This document shows positions 1 to 8,208 of a stretch of DNA of 64,000 nucleotides, piece after piece (positions within the stretch are counted from its first letter, which is position 1; each line of letters begins with the position of its first letter). Both the position numbers and the translations under genes were made by a program. The stretch lies in assembly GCA_045537915.1 (NCBI GenBank), contig JAZSQK010000010.1, positions 1 through 64,000 on the forward strand, in the 5' to 3' direction. The DNA is from SFWF01 sp045537915 (GTDB taxonomy: Bacteria > Bacillota > Clostridia > Oscillospirales > Acutalibacteraceae). The notes below the pieces were generated by a model. The model had not been told where the DNA came from. It ran no database searches and worked only from the letters and a program-made list of their open reading frames with translations.

Positions 1-100
1 CTTCCTTGATGCGAACATGCACACGAACGGTGTCGCCGACCTTAACTTCGGGCAGCTCTTCCTTCATGTACTGGTTGTTCAATGCTTTTACCAGATCCAT
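1..100 (-). CDS. rplS: 50S ribosomal protein L19, N-terminal part (runs off the window)
   Basis: The reverse strand encodes the first 33 residues of L19, beginning MDLVKALNNQYMKEELPEV and running into VGDTVRVHVRIKE. L19 binds 23S rRNA at the interface between the ribosomal subunits. The start is the ATG at 98-100, preceded by a strong AAGGAGG about eight bases upstream. The rest of the gene lies outside the window. A sigma-A-type promoter sits upstream at 183-211, leaving a leader of about 75 bases. Confidence 0.9.
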   Translation of the reverse strand, partial: MDLVKALNNQYMKEELPEVKVGDTVRVHVRIKE

Positions 101-182
101 AATTTTTGTCCTCCTTAGATATTAGGCGTTCGTACGGCGCATATTCGCCCGCAGAGGACTCACCTTGATTTCAGACCCCGGT

Positions 183-211
183 ATTATAACACCCTTTTTT
201 ATAAAAATCAA
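183..211 (-). promoter_or_regulatory. Sigma-A-type promoter of rplS
   Basis: On the minus strand there is a TTGATT -35 box (206-211), a 17-base spacer and a consensus TATAAT -10 box (183-188). Transcription would start near 176. The leader between 101 and 176 may carry L19 autoregulation as in other Firmicutes, but I could not verify a conserved fold. Confidence 0.7.
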
Positions 212-348
212 GTACTTTTTTAATAAAATTTACGGTTTTTTCAATCATCTTTTCCTTTTTTAGATGTAAATGCAGATTAATTAAAACTTAATAACCAAAT
301 GTAAATCGATGTGCTATATTAAATAAAAAAGGAAAGAGGATTTGTTGT

Positions 349-1104
349 ATGAAAGAGTTTGTCACACGTCTTTTCAGCGAAAACAACTCAGATCTGCACA
401 TCGGTTTATTCGATATGTGGCATTTTCTGTATTTGTTTATCATTTTTGGCGGCACTTCCCTGCTGGCAATTCTTTTCCGTAAACATAGCGAGAAAAGGAA
501 AGAATTCATTCTCCGTTTATTTGCTTACTTAACTGTTGGTCTGTATGTCGCAGATTTTCTCATCATGCCCCTGTCCGACAGTTATAACGGAATCAGCGTT
601 TATAAACTCCCCTACAACATTTGTACGATCATGGCAGTTATGGTGCCCTTTGCGCAGTTCAATCAAAAGCTAAAGTCCATTAAACAACCAATTGTTACCC
701 TTTCCGTTGCCTCTTCCTTGATGTGGATGTGCTATCCCGGTTCAGCGCTTGGTGGACAGCCGCCATTCTGTTATCTGATCTTCCAGACATTCATGTATCA
801 TGGTTTGCTGTTCTGCTGGGGTGTTCTGAACCTGGCATATGGAGAAGTAGAATTGCATTTTAGAAAGATCTGGAAAGAATTTCTGGGTATATTAATGATT
901 CTGGCATGGGCAGCCTTCGGCAACGCCGTCTATGACGGTGAGCACAATTGGTTCTTTATCGAAAAGAGCATATTCCCCTTCCTTCCGGACAAAATCATGC
1001 CAGTGGCAGTGGTCGCCAGTGTGTTTGGTGTGTGCATCGTCATATACAGTGCCTATTATTGCATACGCGCTATTGTAAAGTGTAGACAATCCGTAACCGT
1101 ATAA
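349..1104 (+). CDS. YwaF/TMEM164-type integral membrane protein
   Basis: This 251-residue protein is almost entirely hydrophobic, with about seven membrane segments. It resembles the bacterial YwaF (TIGR02206) group related to eukaryotic TMEM164, an acyltransferase family. The segment LPYNICTIMAV (about residues 81-91) and the Cys and His residues embedded in membrane helices (for example FMYHGLLFCWG) fit that family; a catalytic role is inference. The start at 349 follows AAAGGAAAGAGG. The gene stands alone between the rplS promoter and the E1 gene on the other strand, and a shared bidirectional hairpin terminator follows it. The substrate is unknown. Confidence 0.7.
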   Translation: MKEFVTRLFSENNSDLHIGLFDMWHFLYLFIIFGGTSLLAILFRKHSEKRKEFILRLFAYLTVGLYVADFLIMPLSDSYNGISVYKLPYNICTIMAVMVPFAQFNQKLKSIKQPIVTLSVASSLMWMCYPGSALGGQPPFCYLIFQTFMYHGLLFCWGVLNLAYGEVELHFRKIWKEFLGILMILAWAAFGNAVYDGEHNWFFIEKSIFPFLPDKIMPVAVVASVFGVCIVIYSAYYCIRAIVKCRQSVTV

Positions 1105-1117
1105 TTAAGAAACAAAA

Positions 1118-1143
1118 AGTGCCGGAGATTGCTCTCCGGCACT
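1118..1143. terminator. Bidirectional terminator between the YwaF-like gene and the E1 operon
   Basis: Perfect 11-base stem (AGTGCCGGAGA / TCTCCGGCACT) with a four-base TTGC loop. It lies between two convergent genes and is T-rich on the plus side and A-rich on the other, so it can serve both. Confidence 0.8.
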
Positions 1144-1161
1144 CTATTATTGTATTACAGC

Positions 1162-3630
1162 TTATACGCCAGCCTTGGAACGGCGCAGAGCCTCAGCCTC
1201 GTCGCAGGAGTTGGCGGTTGCTTCGTGGCCTGCCAGGGGAACCAGCTTCTCGTGGATGGTATCCAGGATCCAGCTTGCCTGGGGGAAGAAGAACTCGTCG
1301 AACTCGAAGGGAGGAGTGATCCAGTTACGAGCGCCAACTACTACAGGAGGTGCATCGAGGTCGTCGAAGCAAAGCTCGGTAATATTCTTGGCAACATCGT
1401 TGAGGAAGGATCCACGAACACAAGCGTCAGAAACAAGAACAACTCTGCCTGTCTTCTTAACAGACTCAATAATCTTGGTGTAATCAAGCGGAACAAGAGA
1501 GTGAATGTTGATGATGTCTGCTTCCATACCGTATTTCTCGGAAAGGGTCTTTGCAGCGTCAACTGCACGGTAAAGAGCCGCACCGATGGTAAGAATAGTA
1601 ACGTCCTTACCGTCACGAACCTTATTGGTATCGCCAAATTCAATCTCATAACGCTCTGCAGGTACGCCGCCCTCGTGGAACTGCTCACCTACGTCGTAAA
1701 TTCTCTGACTCTCGAAGAAGACAACCGGGTCAGTACCCTTAAGTGCTGCTTCCATAAGTCCCTTAGCTTCCCAAGGTGTTGCGGGGAAGCAAACCTTAAG
1801 ACCGGGGATATGAGCGCAGAGTGCGGTCCAGTCCTGAGAATGCTGTGCGCCGTACTTAGAACCAACAGACACACGGAGAACTACCGGCATCTTAAGAATA
1901 CCTGCAGACATTGACTGCCACTTGGACATCTGGTTGAAGATTTCGTCTCCTGCGCAGCCGATAAAGTCAGCGTACATAAGCTCAACCAAAGCACGACCGC
2001 CAGACACTGCATAACCAACTGCAGTACCAACAATAGCGGCCTCTGCGATGGGAGAGTTGAAGAGACGGCAGTGCGGGAATGCATCCATCATTCCACGGTA
2101 TACTGCGAATGCGCCGCCCCAGTCACGAACGTCCTCACCGTATGCGATAAGGGTGGGATCCTCATAGAAGCGGTCATAAATAACCTCAGAAAGAGCATCA
2201 CGTAGGTTAAAGAGCTTCATCTTGGAAACGGGCTTGCCGTTAACAATCGGGGTGCGCTCCTTTTCCTTAAGTTTCTTATAAGCGGGAACCTCTGCCAAAG
2301 GCATATTAACCTCGGGCTCACGGTCATCAAGCTTTTCAACCTTCATATTAGAGAACATCATACGCTCAACAACAGCGGGATCTGCCTTGAAATCAACATA
2401 GGGGCTGATTGCAGGGTCAGAAGCTGCCTTGCAGATCATGGTCATGCGCTCTACTGTACCTGCGAGGATTTCCTCAAGCTTAGAATCAGCTACGACGCCA
2501 GCATCAACAAGTCCCTTGCGGTAGGTGATGATCGGATCAACTTCCTTCCAAGCATCGATCTCCTCCTTAGTACGATAAGCGTTCTGGTCGGAGGTGGAGT
2601 GTCCTGAGAAGCGATATGTAAGAGTATCAAGCATAACAGGACCTTCGCCTGCACGTAAAATCTTGAGCTTTCTTTCCATAGCATCAATAACTGCAAGAGG
2701 ATTGAAGCCGTCAATACGCTCAGCATGGAACTGTGTCGGGCTGACACCTGAACCGATACGGGCAAGCATATCGTAACCCATTGTTTCTCCTCTGGTCTGG
2801 TCGCCCATTCCATAAGAGTTGTTGAATACGTTGTAAAGGATGGGCATACCGCCGTTGTGGCTCTCCCAAAGGGTGTGGAACTGGTCCATAGCGGCAAAGT
2901 TCATTGCCTCCCAAACAGGACCACGAGCCATAGAGCCGTCGCCCGAGTTGCAGACAACGATACCCTGCTTGTCGTTTACCTTCTTAAAGAGGGCAGCGCC
3001 TGTTGCGATAGCAGCAGAACCGCCAACGATAGCATTGTTGGGATAAATACCAAAGGGAAGGAAGAATGCGTGCATAGAGCCGCCCATACCCTTGTGGAAA
3101 CCGGTCTCACGAGCAAAAATCTCGGAAAGAGTACCGTAAAGAATGAAACGGATAGCAAGTTCCTTAGCATTGTCGCAAGGACCGAGCTTTTCGGTAGCTC
3201 TGAGGGCAGAACCGCCGAGGAAGCCCTCCATTATAGTCATAAGCTCCTGCTCAGAAAGCTTTTCAATACAAGAAAGAGCCTTAGCAAGAATCTCAGAATG
3301 GCTTCTGTGTGAACCGAAGGTAAAGTCGTTCTGGTCAAGAAGGTAAGCCTGACCTACACAGGCAGCCTCCTGACCGATGGAAAGGTGAGCAGGGCCGGGA
3401 TATGTAGTCTCAATTCCGTTGTAGAGTCCCTGTGTCTTGATCTGGTTGAGCATAGACTCAAACTCACGAAGAACGGTAATGTCACGATAGATACGAACAA
3501 GGTTATCATCGCCAATGTGCTTACGCTCATCCTTGATAGTCTTGTTATAGACATTAACAGGGATGTCTTCGAATGTGATTTTGCCTGCCGCACGGGTTTC
3601 GGCAGGATCTACGAATAAACTCTTAGGCAT
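1162..3630 (-). CDS. 2-oxoacid dehydrogenase E1, fused alpha and beta subunits
   Basis: This thiamine-diphosphate-dependent E1 decarboxylates a 2-oxoacid and acylates lipoyl-E2. At 822 residues it joins the alpha subunit (about 1-420) and the beta subunit (about 470-822), usually separate. The TPP/Mg site is visible as GDGS at 230-233 with the distal NN at 270-271; FHKGMGGSMH precedes it, and the beta half keeps AYGEDV and the transketolase-like PIAEAAIVG. It is the last gene of an E2-E3-E1 operon, preceded by AAAGGAG. The substrate is not resolvable from sequence: pyruvate, a branched-chain 2-oxoacid or acetoin are all possible. The presence of all three subunits suggests a complete complex in an otherwise anaerobic genome. 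Confidence 0.9.
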   Translation of the reverse strand: MPKSLFVDPAETRAAGKITFEDIPVNVYNKTIKDERKHIGDDNLVRIYRDITVLREFESMLNQIKTQGLYNGIETTYPGPAHLSIGQEAACVGQAYLLDQNDFTFGSHRSHSEILAKALSCIEKLSEQELMTIMEGFLGGSALRATEKLGPCDNAKELAIRFILYGTLSEIFARETGFHKGMGGSMHAFFLPFGIYPNNAIVGGSAAIATGAALFKKVNDKQGIVVCNSGDGSMARGPVWEAMNFAAMDQFHTLWESHNGGMPILYNVFNNSYGMGDQTRGETMGYDMLARIGSGVSPTQFHAERIDGFNPLAVIDAMERKLKILRAGEGPVMLDTLTYRFSGHSTSDQNAYRTKEEIDAWKEVDPIITYRKGLVDAGVVADSKLEEILAGTVERMTMICKAASDPAISPYVDFKADPAVVERMMFSNMKVEKLDDREPEVNMPLAEVPAYKKLKEKERTPIVNGKPVSKMKLFNLRDALSEVIYDRFYEDPTLIAYGEDVRDWGGAFAVYRGMMDAFPHCRLFNSPIAEAAIVGTAVGYAVSGGRALVELMYADFIGCAGDEIFNQMSKWQSMSAGILKMPVVLRVSVGSKYGAQHSQDWTALCAHIPGLKVCFPATPWEAKGLMEAALKGTDPVVFFESQRIYDVGEQFHEGGVPAERYEIEFGDTNKVRDGKDVTILTIGAALYRAVDAAKTLSEKYGMEADIINIHSLVPLDYTKIIESVKKTGRVVLVSDACVRGSFLNDVAKNITELCFDDLDAPPVVVGARNWITPPFEFDEFFFPQASWILDTIHEKLVPLAGHEATANSCDEAEALRRSKAGV

Positions 3631-3662
3631 AATCTATTTCTCCTTTGCTTTAATGCAATTAT

Positions 3663-5033
3663 TTAAATGTGGAAAATTGCTTCACGAATTATTTCTGCAA
3701 CTGTCGGATGCGGGAATACAAGCTTTTCGAGTCTTGTCGGAGTAAGCTCGGTATCAACCATCATTGTAGCAGTCATAATGATTTCGGAAGCGTATGAGCC
3801 GACCATATGACAACCTACAAGGCGCTTCTTATCGGTATCGACAACGAGCTTGATAAAGCCCTTTCCGCCTTCGGTTTCAGCAAGATAACGACCTGCATAG
3901 GACATAGGAAGCTTAACTTCCTTCACATTCATTCCTGCTTCCTTTGCGCCCTCAAGGCTGTAGCCAACGCTTGCAACCTCGGGATCTGTATAAATTACAG
4001 AAGGAATTACATCGTAACGCATTTCATCTGCCTTACCAACCATATGGTTAACGGCAACCTCTGCCTCACGGTATGCGGTGTGGGCAAGCATTAGCTTACC
4101 GTTACAGTCGCCTACTGCGTAAACATTTGAAACGTTGGTGCAAAGATGACGGTCGGTTTTAACAGCCGCTCTGTCCATCTCTACGCCGAGGGTTTCAATA
4201 CCGATTCCGGCGGTTGCAGGTTTTCTTCCTGCCGAAAGGAGAACCTTATCGCAAGCGATCTCCTTCTTCTCGCCGTTTTCTTCGTAAATAACAGAGTTTG
4301 TTTTAACTTCAAGCACCTTGCAGGAAAGCTTAAACTCCATTCCCTTTTTAACGAATACGTCGGTAAGAACCTTGCATATTTCGGGGTCGGTAGCGCCCGC
4401 AATCTTGGGCATCATTTCGATAACTGTAACCTTCTTACCGACCGAGGCGAAGTAATAAGCCATTTCAAGACCGATTACACCGCCGCCGATAACAACGATT
4501 GATTCGGGCAGAGTCTTCTCATCAAGAACCTCTCGGTTTGTAACAACAAAGCCTGATGCAAGACCTTCTTTGAGTCCGGGTACGGGAGGAACTACGGTTT
4601 CAGAGCCCGAAGCGATGCAAAGACGCTTTCCTTCGTAAACTGTTCCGTCTGCCTCAACAGCAAAGCCGTTAGCACTCTTGCCCTTAATAACAGCGTTTGA
4701 AGAAACAACAGTTACCTTATTGGCCTTCATGGTTGCGCCGACACCCGAAACGAGAGCCTTTACAACCTTGTCCTTTCGGTCGATTACCTTTGCGTGATCA
4801 TACTTGACAGTTCCCTCAACAGTAACGCCGAAAGCCTCGCTACCAATAGCGTGGCGATACATTTTAGAGGAATTGAGAAGTGTTTTAGTCGGAATACAGC
4901 CTTCGTTAAGACAGGTGCCTCCGAGAGCCTTTTTCTCAAAAACGGCTACCTTAAGACCATTCTGAGCGGCACGCTCTGCGCAGAGATATCCGCCGGGGCC
5001 TCCGCCGACTACTAATAAATCAAAAACTTCCAT
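3663..5033 (-). CDS. lpdA: Dihydrolipoyl dehydrogenase (E3)
   Basis: This flavoprotein reoxidises dihydrolipoyl-E2 and reduces NAD+. At 456 residues it has normal length. It shows the N-terminal FAD motif VVGGGPGGYLCAE (8-20), the redox-active disulfide GGTCLNEGCIPTK (38-50, Cys41/Cys46), an NAD-binding VIGGGVIGLEMA and the C-terminal FPHPTVAEII carrying the catalytic His. It lies 12 bases downstream of E2 and 32 bases upstream of fused E1, so one transcript makes the whole complex. The start ATG is preceded by AAGGAGAT. Confidence 0.95.
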   Translation of the reverse strand: MEVFDLLVVGGGPGGYLCAERAAQNGLKVAVFEKKALGGTCLNEGCIPTKTLLNSSKMYRHAIGSEAFGVTVEGTVKYDHAKVIDRKDKVVKALVSGVGATMKANKVTVVSSNAVIKGKSANGFAVEADGTVYEGKRLCIASGSETVVPPVPGLKEGLASGFVVTNREVLDEKTLPESIVVIGGGVIGLEMAYYFASVGKKVTVIEMMPKIAGATDPEICKVLTDVFVKKGMEFKLSCKVLEVKTNSVIYEENGEKKEIACDKVLLSAGRKPATAGIGIETLGVEMDRAAVKTDRHLCTNVSNVYAVGDCNGKLMLAHTAYREAEVAVNHMVGKADEMRYDVIPSVIYTDPEVASVGYSLEGAKEAGMNVKEVKLPMSYAGRYLAETEGGKGFIKLVVDTDKKRLVGCHMVGSYASEIIMTATMMVDTELTPTRLEKLVFPHPTVAEIIREAIFHI

Positions 5034-5045
5034 TTTTATATCTCC

Positions 5046-6317
5046 TTATTTTGCAAGCAGAACGGTGAAGTTTTCAAGGTTCTGACAAAGTTCCTTCTGG
5101 AATCTGGCAGCAGGTGTTCCGTCTACTGCACGGTGGTCATAGGTAAGGGAGAGTCCCATAGCGGGATAGATAGCAATCTCGCCGTCCTTGCCCTTCTTTA
5201 CACGGTCAATGGTTCCGCAAACACCGAGTATACCGGTCTGGGGAGGATTGATAACGGGAGTGAAGGACTCAACACCGAGGTTTCCGAGGTTGGAAACTGT
5301 GAAAGATGCTCCGCTGAGCTTATCGGGGCTGATATTGCCCTCACGGCAAGCAGCGGCAAGTTCCTTAACCTCCTTTGAAATTTCAAGAAGGCTCTTCTCG
5401 TCTGCGTGGAAAATGGTGGGAACCATAAGACCTCTGGGTGTGTCAACTGCAACACCGAGGTTTACGTGGTTGAAACGACGGATTGTAGAATCGTCCAGCA
5501 TATTTGCATTAAGGTCGGGATAATTCTTAAGTGTTCTTGAAACTGCATAAAGAACTATGTCGCCAAGAGTAATTCCTGCGCAGTCACCCTCACTCGCCTT
5601 AAGCTGCTTTCTGTAAGCGAGAATGCCGGAGGCATCGAAAGAGGTATTGTGGGTAAGCTGTGCAATGGTTGAAAGAGATGTGGTCATCGACTTTGCAATA
5701 GCACGACGAATTCCCGAGAACTTAACATCCTCGTACTCGGTTTCAGGAGCAGCAGCTGCAGGAGCCTCTGCACAAGCGGCAGCGGCAGGAGCAACAACGG
5801 GATTCTCCATAAGGTTTCTCACGTCACGCTCAATAACTCTTCCGTTAGGACCTGTAGGTGTTGCAAGTGACGCATCAACACCGGCTCTCTCTGCGAGTTT
5901 CTTTGCTCTGGGAGAAACAGCAGCGCCATCTGCACTTGCAGTTGTTGCAACCGGTGCAGGTGTTGGAGCTGGGTCAGGGGCGGCTTCTGCTTTAGGTGTG
6001 GGAGCAGCCTCTGCTACAGGCGCAGGAGCAGCCTCCTCGGCAGCAGCGCCATCAGGACGAAGGGCAGAACAATCATCTCCCGGATTTCCTATAGCGCAAA
6101 CGTTAACAAGGCAAGGTACCTCTTCTCCGTCGCCGAAGAAAATCTCGAGCAGAGTTCCCTCTTCGGTAGATTCACATTCAAAACTAGCTTTGTCGGTTTC
6201 GTATGTAAAGAGTATATCTCCAACCTTTACAGCGTCGCCGACCTTCTTTTCCCAATTTCCGATAATACAGCTTTCAACAGTTATACCGGCCTTGGGCATG
6301 ATTACAGCATTTGCCAA
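5046..6317 (-). CDS. Dihydrolipoamide acyltransferase (E2)
   Basis: This is the core of the 2-oxoacid dehydrogenase complex and moves the acyl group from lipoyl-lysine to CoA. The 423 residues hold one lipoyl domain (1-80, ETDKA with lipoylated Lys43), an Ala/Pro-rich hinge (about 95-130), a peripheral subunit-binding domain (about 132-168, VSPRAKKLAE) and the catalytic domain with YDHRAVDGTPAA near the C-terminus. The start is TTG at 6315-6317, chosen because AAGGAGG lies seven bases upstream. First gene of the E2-E3-E1 operon. It is divergent from lplA, which can supply the lipoyl group on Lys43. Confidence 0.93.
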   Translation of the reverse strand: MANAVIMPKAGITVESCIIGNWEKKVGDAVKVGDILFTYETDKASFECESTEEGTLLEIFFGDGEEVPCLVNVCAIGNPGDDCSALRPDGAAAEEAAPAPVAEAAPTPKAEAAPDPAPTPAPVATTASADGAAVSPRAKKLAERAGVDASLATPTGPNGRVIERDVRNLMENPVVAPAAAACAEAPAAAAPETEYEDVKFSGIRRAIAKSMTTSLSTIAQLTHNTSFDASGILAYRKQLKASEGDCAGITLGDIVLYAVSRTLKNYPDLNANMLDDSTIRRFNHVNLGVAVDTPRGLMVPTIFHADEKSLLEISKEVKELAAACREGNISPDKLSGASFTVSNLGNLGVESFTPVINPPQTGILGVCGTIDRVKKGKDGEIAIYPAMGLSLTYDHRAVDGTPAARFQKELCQNLENFTVLLAK

Positions 6318-6340
6318 AACAATTCCTCCTTAATTGTCGA

Positions 6341-6359
6341 TAACTAAACTACATAGTTA
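6341..6359. promoter_or_regulatory. Inverted repeat, possible operator of the E2-E3-E1 operon
   Basis: TAACTA (6341-6346) and TAGTTA (6354-6359) form an inverted repeat with a seven-base centre, just downstream of the -10 box. A third TAGTTA lies in the promoter spacer at 6389-6394. The arrangement suits a repressor, but the regulator is unknown. Confidence 0.35.
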
Positions 6360-6378
6360 CCCAATCTATTACACTTTA

Positions 6379-6406
6379 ATTATACTACTAGTTAAAAATT
6401 TGTCAA
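6379..6406 (-). promoter_or_regulatory. Promoter of the E2-E3-E1 operon
   Basis: Consensus TTGACA (6401-6406) and TATAAT (6379-6384) on the minus strand with a 16-base spacer. The predicted transcript starts near 6372 and leads into the TTG-initiated E2 gene. Confidence 0.85.
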
Positions 6407-6508
6407 TCACTTTTTGAAAAATGAGCAGATTGTCCAAACCGCAAAGAAAATGAGGTTTTTGCTATGTTTACTTTTTAAAATTTTACGCTCTTTTTAGGGG
6501 TAAAACTG

Positions 6509-6537
6509 TTGACTATAGCCTCTCGTCAGGTTACAAT
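6509..6537 (+). promoter_or_regulatory. Promoter of lplA
   Basis: TTGACT (6509-6514), a 17-base spacer and TACAAT (6532-6537). The predicted start of transcription (about 6544) is only ten bases before the lplA ATG, so the leader would be just long enough for a Shine-Dalgarno sequence. It also argues against an in-frame TTG at 6509 as translation start. Confidence 0.65.
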
Positions 6538-6553
6538 AAAGTCAGGTGATACT

Positions 6554-7543
6554 ATGTTAACTCGGTTGCAGGTTTGTATTAGTGACTGCCTTGACCCATA
6601 CGAAAATCTGGCTTTGGAAAAGCAGCTTTTTGATACCGTTGAAAACGACTGCTGTATTCTTTATTTATGGCAGAACAAGGACACGGTAGTTATTGGTAAG
6701 AATCAAAATCCCTGGGCAGAATGTAAATGCTCTCTTCTTGAAGAGGAGGGTATACGTCTTGCTCGTCGTCTTTCGGGCGGAGGCGCAGTTTTTCACGACC
6801 TTGGAAACCTCAATTTCACCTTTATCTGCCACTCTGAAAACTATGACCTTGCCCGTCAGATGTCGGTTATTGCAAATGCCTGCAGTCTTGCCGGAATAGA
6901 TACCGAGCTTTCAGGGCGGAATGATATTCTTGCAAACGGCAGAAAATTTTCAGGCAATGCATTCTATAAATCAAACGGGCGTTCCTATCATCATGGCACC
7001 ATCCTCATTGATGCCGACACCGAAAGAATGTCCCGTTATCTTACTCCCTCAACCGCAAAGCTTGAAGCAAAGGGGGTAAAATCGGTTCGGTCACGGGTGG
7101 TTAATCTCAAGGAGTTCTCCCCTACCCTTACGGTCGATAAAATGAAGCAGAATATGATCCTTGCATTTGGAAAGGTCTACCAGCTCGAGCCTATAGTAAT
7201 AAACACAATAGATAAAACTTCCGTTTCACTTAAGGCAGCAGAGTTTCAAAGCTGGAAATTCGTTTACGGAACCCCTATTCCCTGTACTTTGTCCTGTGAA
7301 AAACGTTTTGACTTAGGAACGATAAATCTCAGGCTGCAAATAAAGAGCGGAGTTATTGAGGCTCTGGAGGTCTACACCGACGCTATGGACCACGAGTTGC
7401 CCGACAAAATTAAGGCAGCTATTTTAGGGGTTGCCTTTGACAGAGGTTCTGTTTTGGCCGCTCTGACAGAAAAACTTCCCGCCGATTATACCAAGGCTAT
7501 ATCCGAGCTTCTGCAAAACGAATTATCCTTAAAAAACACTTGA
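6554..7543 (+). CDS. lplA: Lipoate--protein ligase
   Basis: This enzyme activates free lipoate with ATP and attaches it to lipoyl domains. The 329 residues carry the family signatures RRLSGGGAVFHDLGN (lipoate/AMP binding) and GRNDILANGRKFSGNA, followed by the small C-terminal accessory domain seen in full-length LplA. The start at 6554 is preferred over an upstream in-frame TTG at 6509, because AGGTGAT lies at the right distance and the TTG coincides with the -35 box. The gene is divergent from the E2-E3-E1 operon, whose E2 has the lipoyl lysine, so the pair makes functional sense. It is followed by tRNA-Leu, whose promoter overlaps the lplA stop codon. Confidence 0.93.
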   Translation: MLTRLQVCISDCLDPYENLALEKQLFDTVENDCCILYLWQNKDTVVIGKNQNPWAECKCSLLEEEGIRLARRLSGGGAVFHDLGNLNFTFICHSENYDLARQMSVIANACSLAGIDTELSGRNDILANGRKFSGNAFYKSNGRSYHHGTILIDADTERMSRYLTPSTAKLEAKGVKSVRSRVVNLKEFSPTLTVDKMKQNMILAFGKVYQLEPIVINTIDKTSVSLKAAEFQSWKFVYGTPIPCTLSCEKRFDLGTINLRLQIKSGVIEALEVYTDAMDHELPDKIKAAILGVAFDRGSVLAALTEKLPADYTKAISELLQNELSLKNT

Positions 7544-7568
7544 CACTAGGCCCAAAATATAATACAAT
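7540..7568 (+). promoter_or_regulatory. Promoter of tRNA-Leu
   Basis: TTGACA (7540-7545) overlaps the lplA stop codon and is followed after 17 bases by TACAAT (7563-7568). The predicted start is about nine bases ahead of the mature tRNA. Confidence 0.75.
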
Positions 7569-7583
7569 TTGACCATACGCCAC

Positions 7584-7670
7584 GCCGCTGTGGTGGAATA
7601 GGCAGACACAAGGGACTTAAAATCCCTCGTTGGCGACAACGTACCGGTTCAAGTCCGGTCAGCGGCACCA
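7584..7670 (+). tRNA. tRNA-Leu (anticodon UAA)
   Basis: An 87-base class II tRNA. The acceptor stem GCCGCTG pairs with CAGCGGC, the anticodon loop CTTAAAA gives anticodon TAA, there is a long variable arm (CGTTGGCGACAACG), the T-loop is GGTTCAAGTCC, and the terminal CCA is encoded. Confidence 0.97.
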
Positions 7671-7677
7671 AAGCATT

Positions 7678-7728
7678 CAAACCCGAACCTACAACCTATC
7701 GGTGAAACGTTCGGGTTTGTTGTTTTCT
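7678..7728 (+). terminator. Terminator of tRNA-Leu
   Basis: CAAACCCGAAC (7678-7688) pairs with GTTCGGGTTTG (7709-7719), followed by TTGTTTTCTT. The 20-base loop is long, but the 11-base stem is perfect. Confidence 0.7.
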
Positions 7729-7763
7729 TAAAAGATGTTAAATAGCCTTTGTTTGTGTCAGTA

Positions 7764-7780
7764 CAGAGTTAGTCGCTCTG
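7764..7780. repeat. Small hairpin, possibly the right-end remnant of the IS200/IS605 element
   Basis: CAGAG and CTCTG pair around a seven-base loop about 20 bases beyond the truncated end of tnpA. IS200/IS605 elements have subterminal hairpins, so this could be what is left of the right end. The evidence is weak. Confidence 0.25.
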
Positions 7781-7798
7781 CACTGCCACTTCTTTGTT

Positions 7799-8026
7799 TC
7801 AATGAATTTTCGAACATATTTCTATAAGCATATGTATATGGTCAGGACACGCCTCGGCTTCTATTATATTTACACCTTTTTGTTCACATAATTTCCTTAA
7901 GATTTTTCCTATGTCTGTTTTTATCTCTTTGTATATTGCTTGTCTGCAATATTTAGGCGCAAATACAATATGGTATTGACATCTCCACTTAGTATGTTCT
8001 AAACTATTTATGTCCTTCTCTTTCAT
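7799..8026 (-). pseudogene. tnpA: IS200/IS605-family TnpA transposase, C-terminally truncated
   Basis: The 75 residues from MKEKDINSLEHTKW match the N-terminal half of the Y1 (HUH) transposase of IS200/IS605 elements. The protein keeps the HIH metal-binding motif (CPDHIHMLIEI) but stops soon after. The helix carrying the catalytic tyrosine and the C-terminal part, about half of a normal 130-155-residue TnpA, are missing. An ATG at 8026 with AAGGAGG upstream is the native start. The structured left end is still present upstream (8036-8141), so this is a decayed insertion with a 3' deletion, not expected to transpose on its own. Confidence 0.8.
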
Positions 8027-8035
8027 GCCTAGGAC

Positions 8036-8141
8036 CTCCTTGGTATATTTTGTTGGGTTGGCGAACCTCAACTTCAATATACCAAGGAGTTTTTATTATG
8101 TCCATAGCTAAAGCTCTTTTGCCCACTGGCAGAGCCAGTGG
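8036..8141. mobile_element. Structured left end of the IS200/IS605 remnant
   Basis: CTCCTTGGTATAT (8036-8048) and its complement (8077-8089) form a 13-base stem that would sequester the tnpA Shine-Dalgarno, as described for IS200. A second hairpin (CCACTGGC AGA GCCAGTGG, 8123-8141) lies further out, where the subterminal hairpin recognised by TnpA is expected. Confidence 0.55.
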
Positions 8142-8156
8142 TTCTTATACGAAAAG

Positions 8157-8190
8157 ATAAACGGCAAACGGAATTCCGTTTGCCGTTTAT
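8157..8190. terminator. Terminator at the end of the 15-gene operon
   Basis: A perfect 34-base palindrome centred on GAATTC (arms ATAAACGGCAAACGGAA and its complement), 18 bases beyond the exporter stop codon. The A/T-rich flanks suit termination on either strand. Confidence 0.8.
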
Positions 8191-8208
8191 TATTTACTTT
8201 AAGTAGTA

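Noticed and set aside
5623..6333. Ala/Ser-rich plus-strand frame opposite E2
   Set aside because: Low-complexity translation caused by the Ala/Pro hinge of E2 read in antisense.
6509..6553. TTG at 6509 as start of lplA
   Set aside because: It coincides with the -35 box of a good promoter and has no ribosome binding site; the ATG at 6554 has one.
7799..8026. Functional IS200/IS605 transposase
   Set aside because: The reading frame ends soon after the HIH motif, before the region with the catalytic tyrosine.
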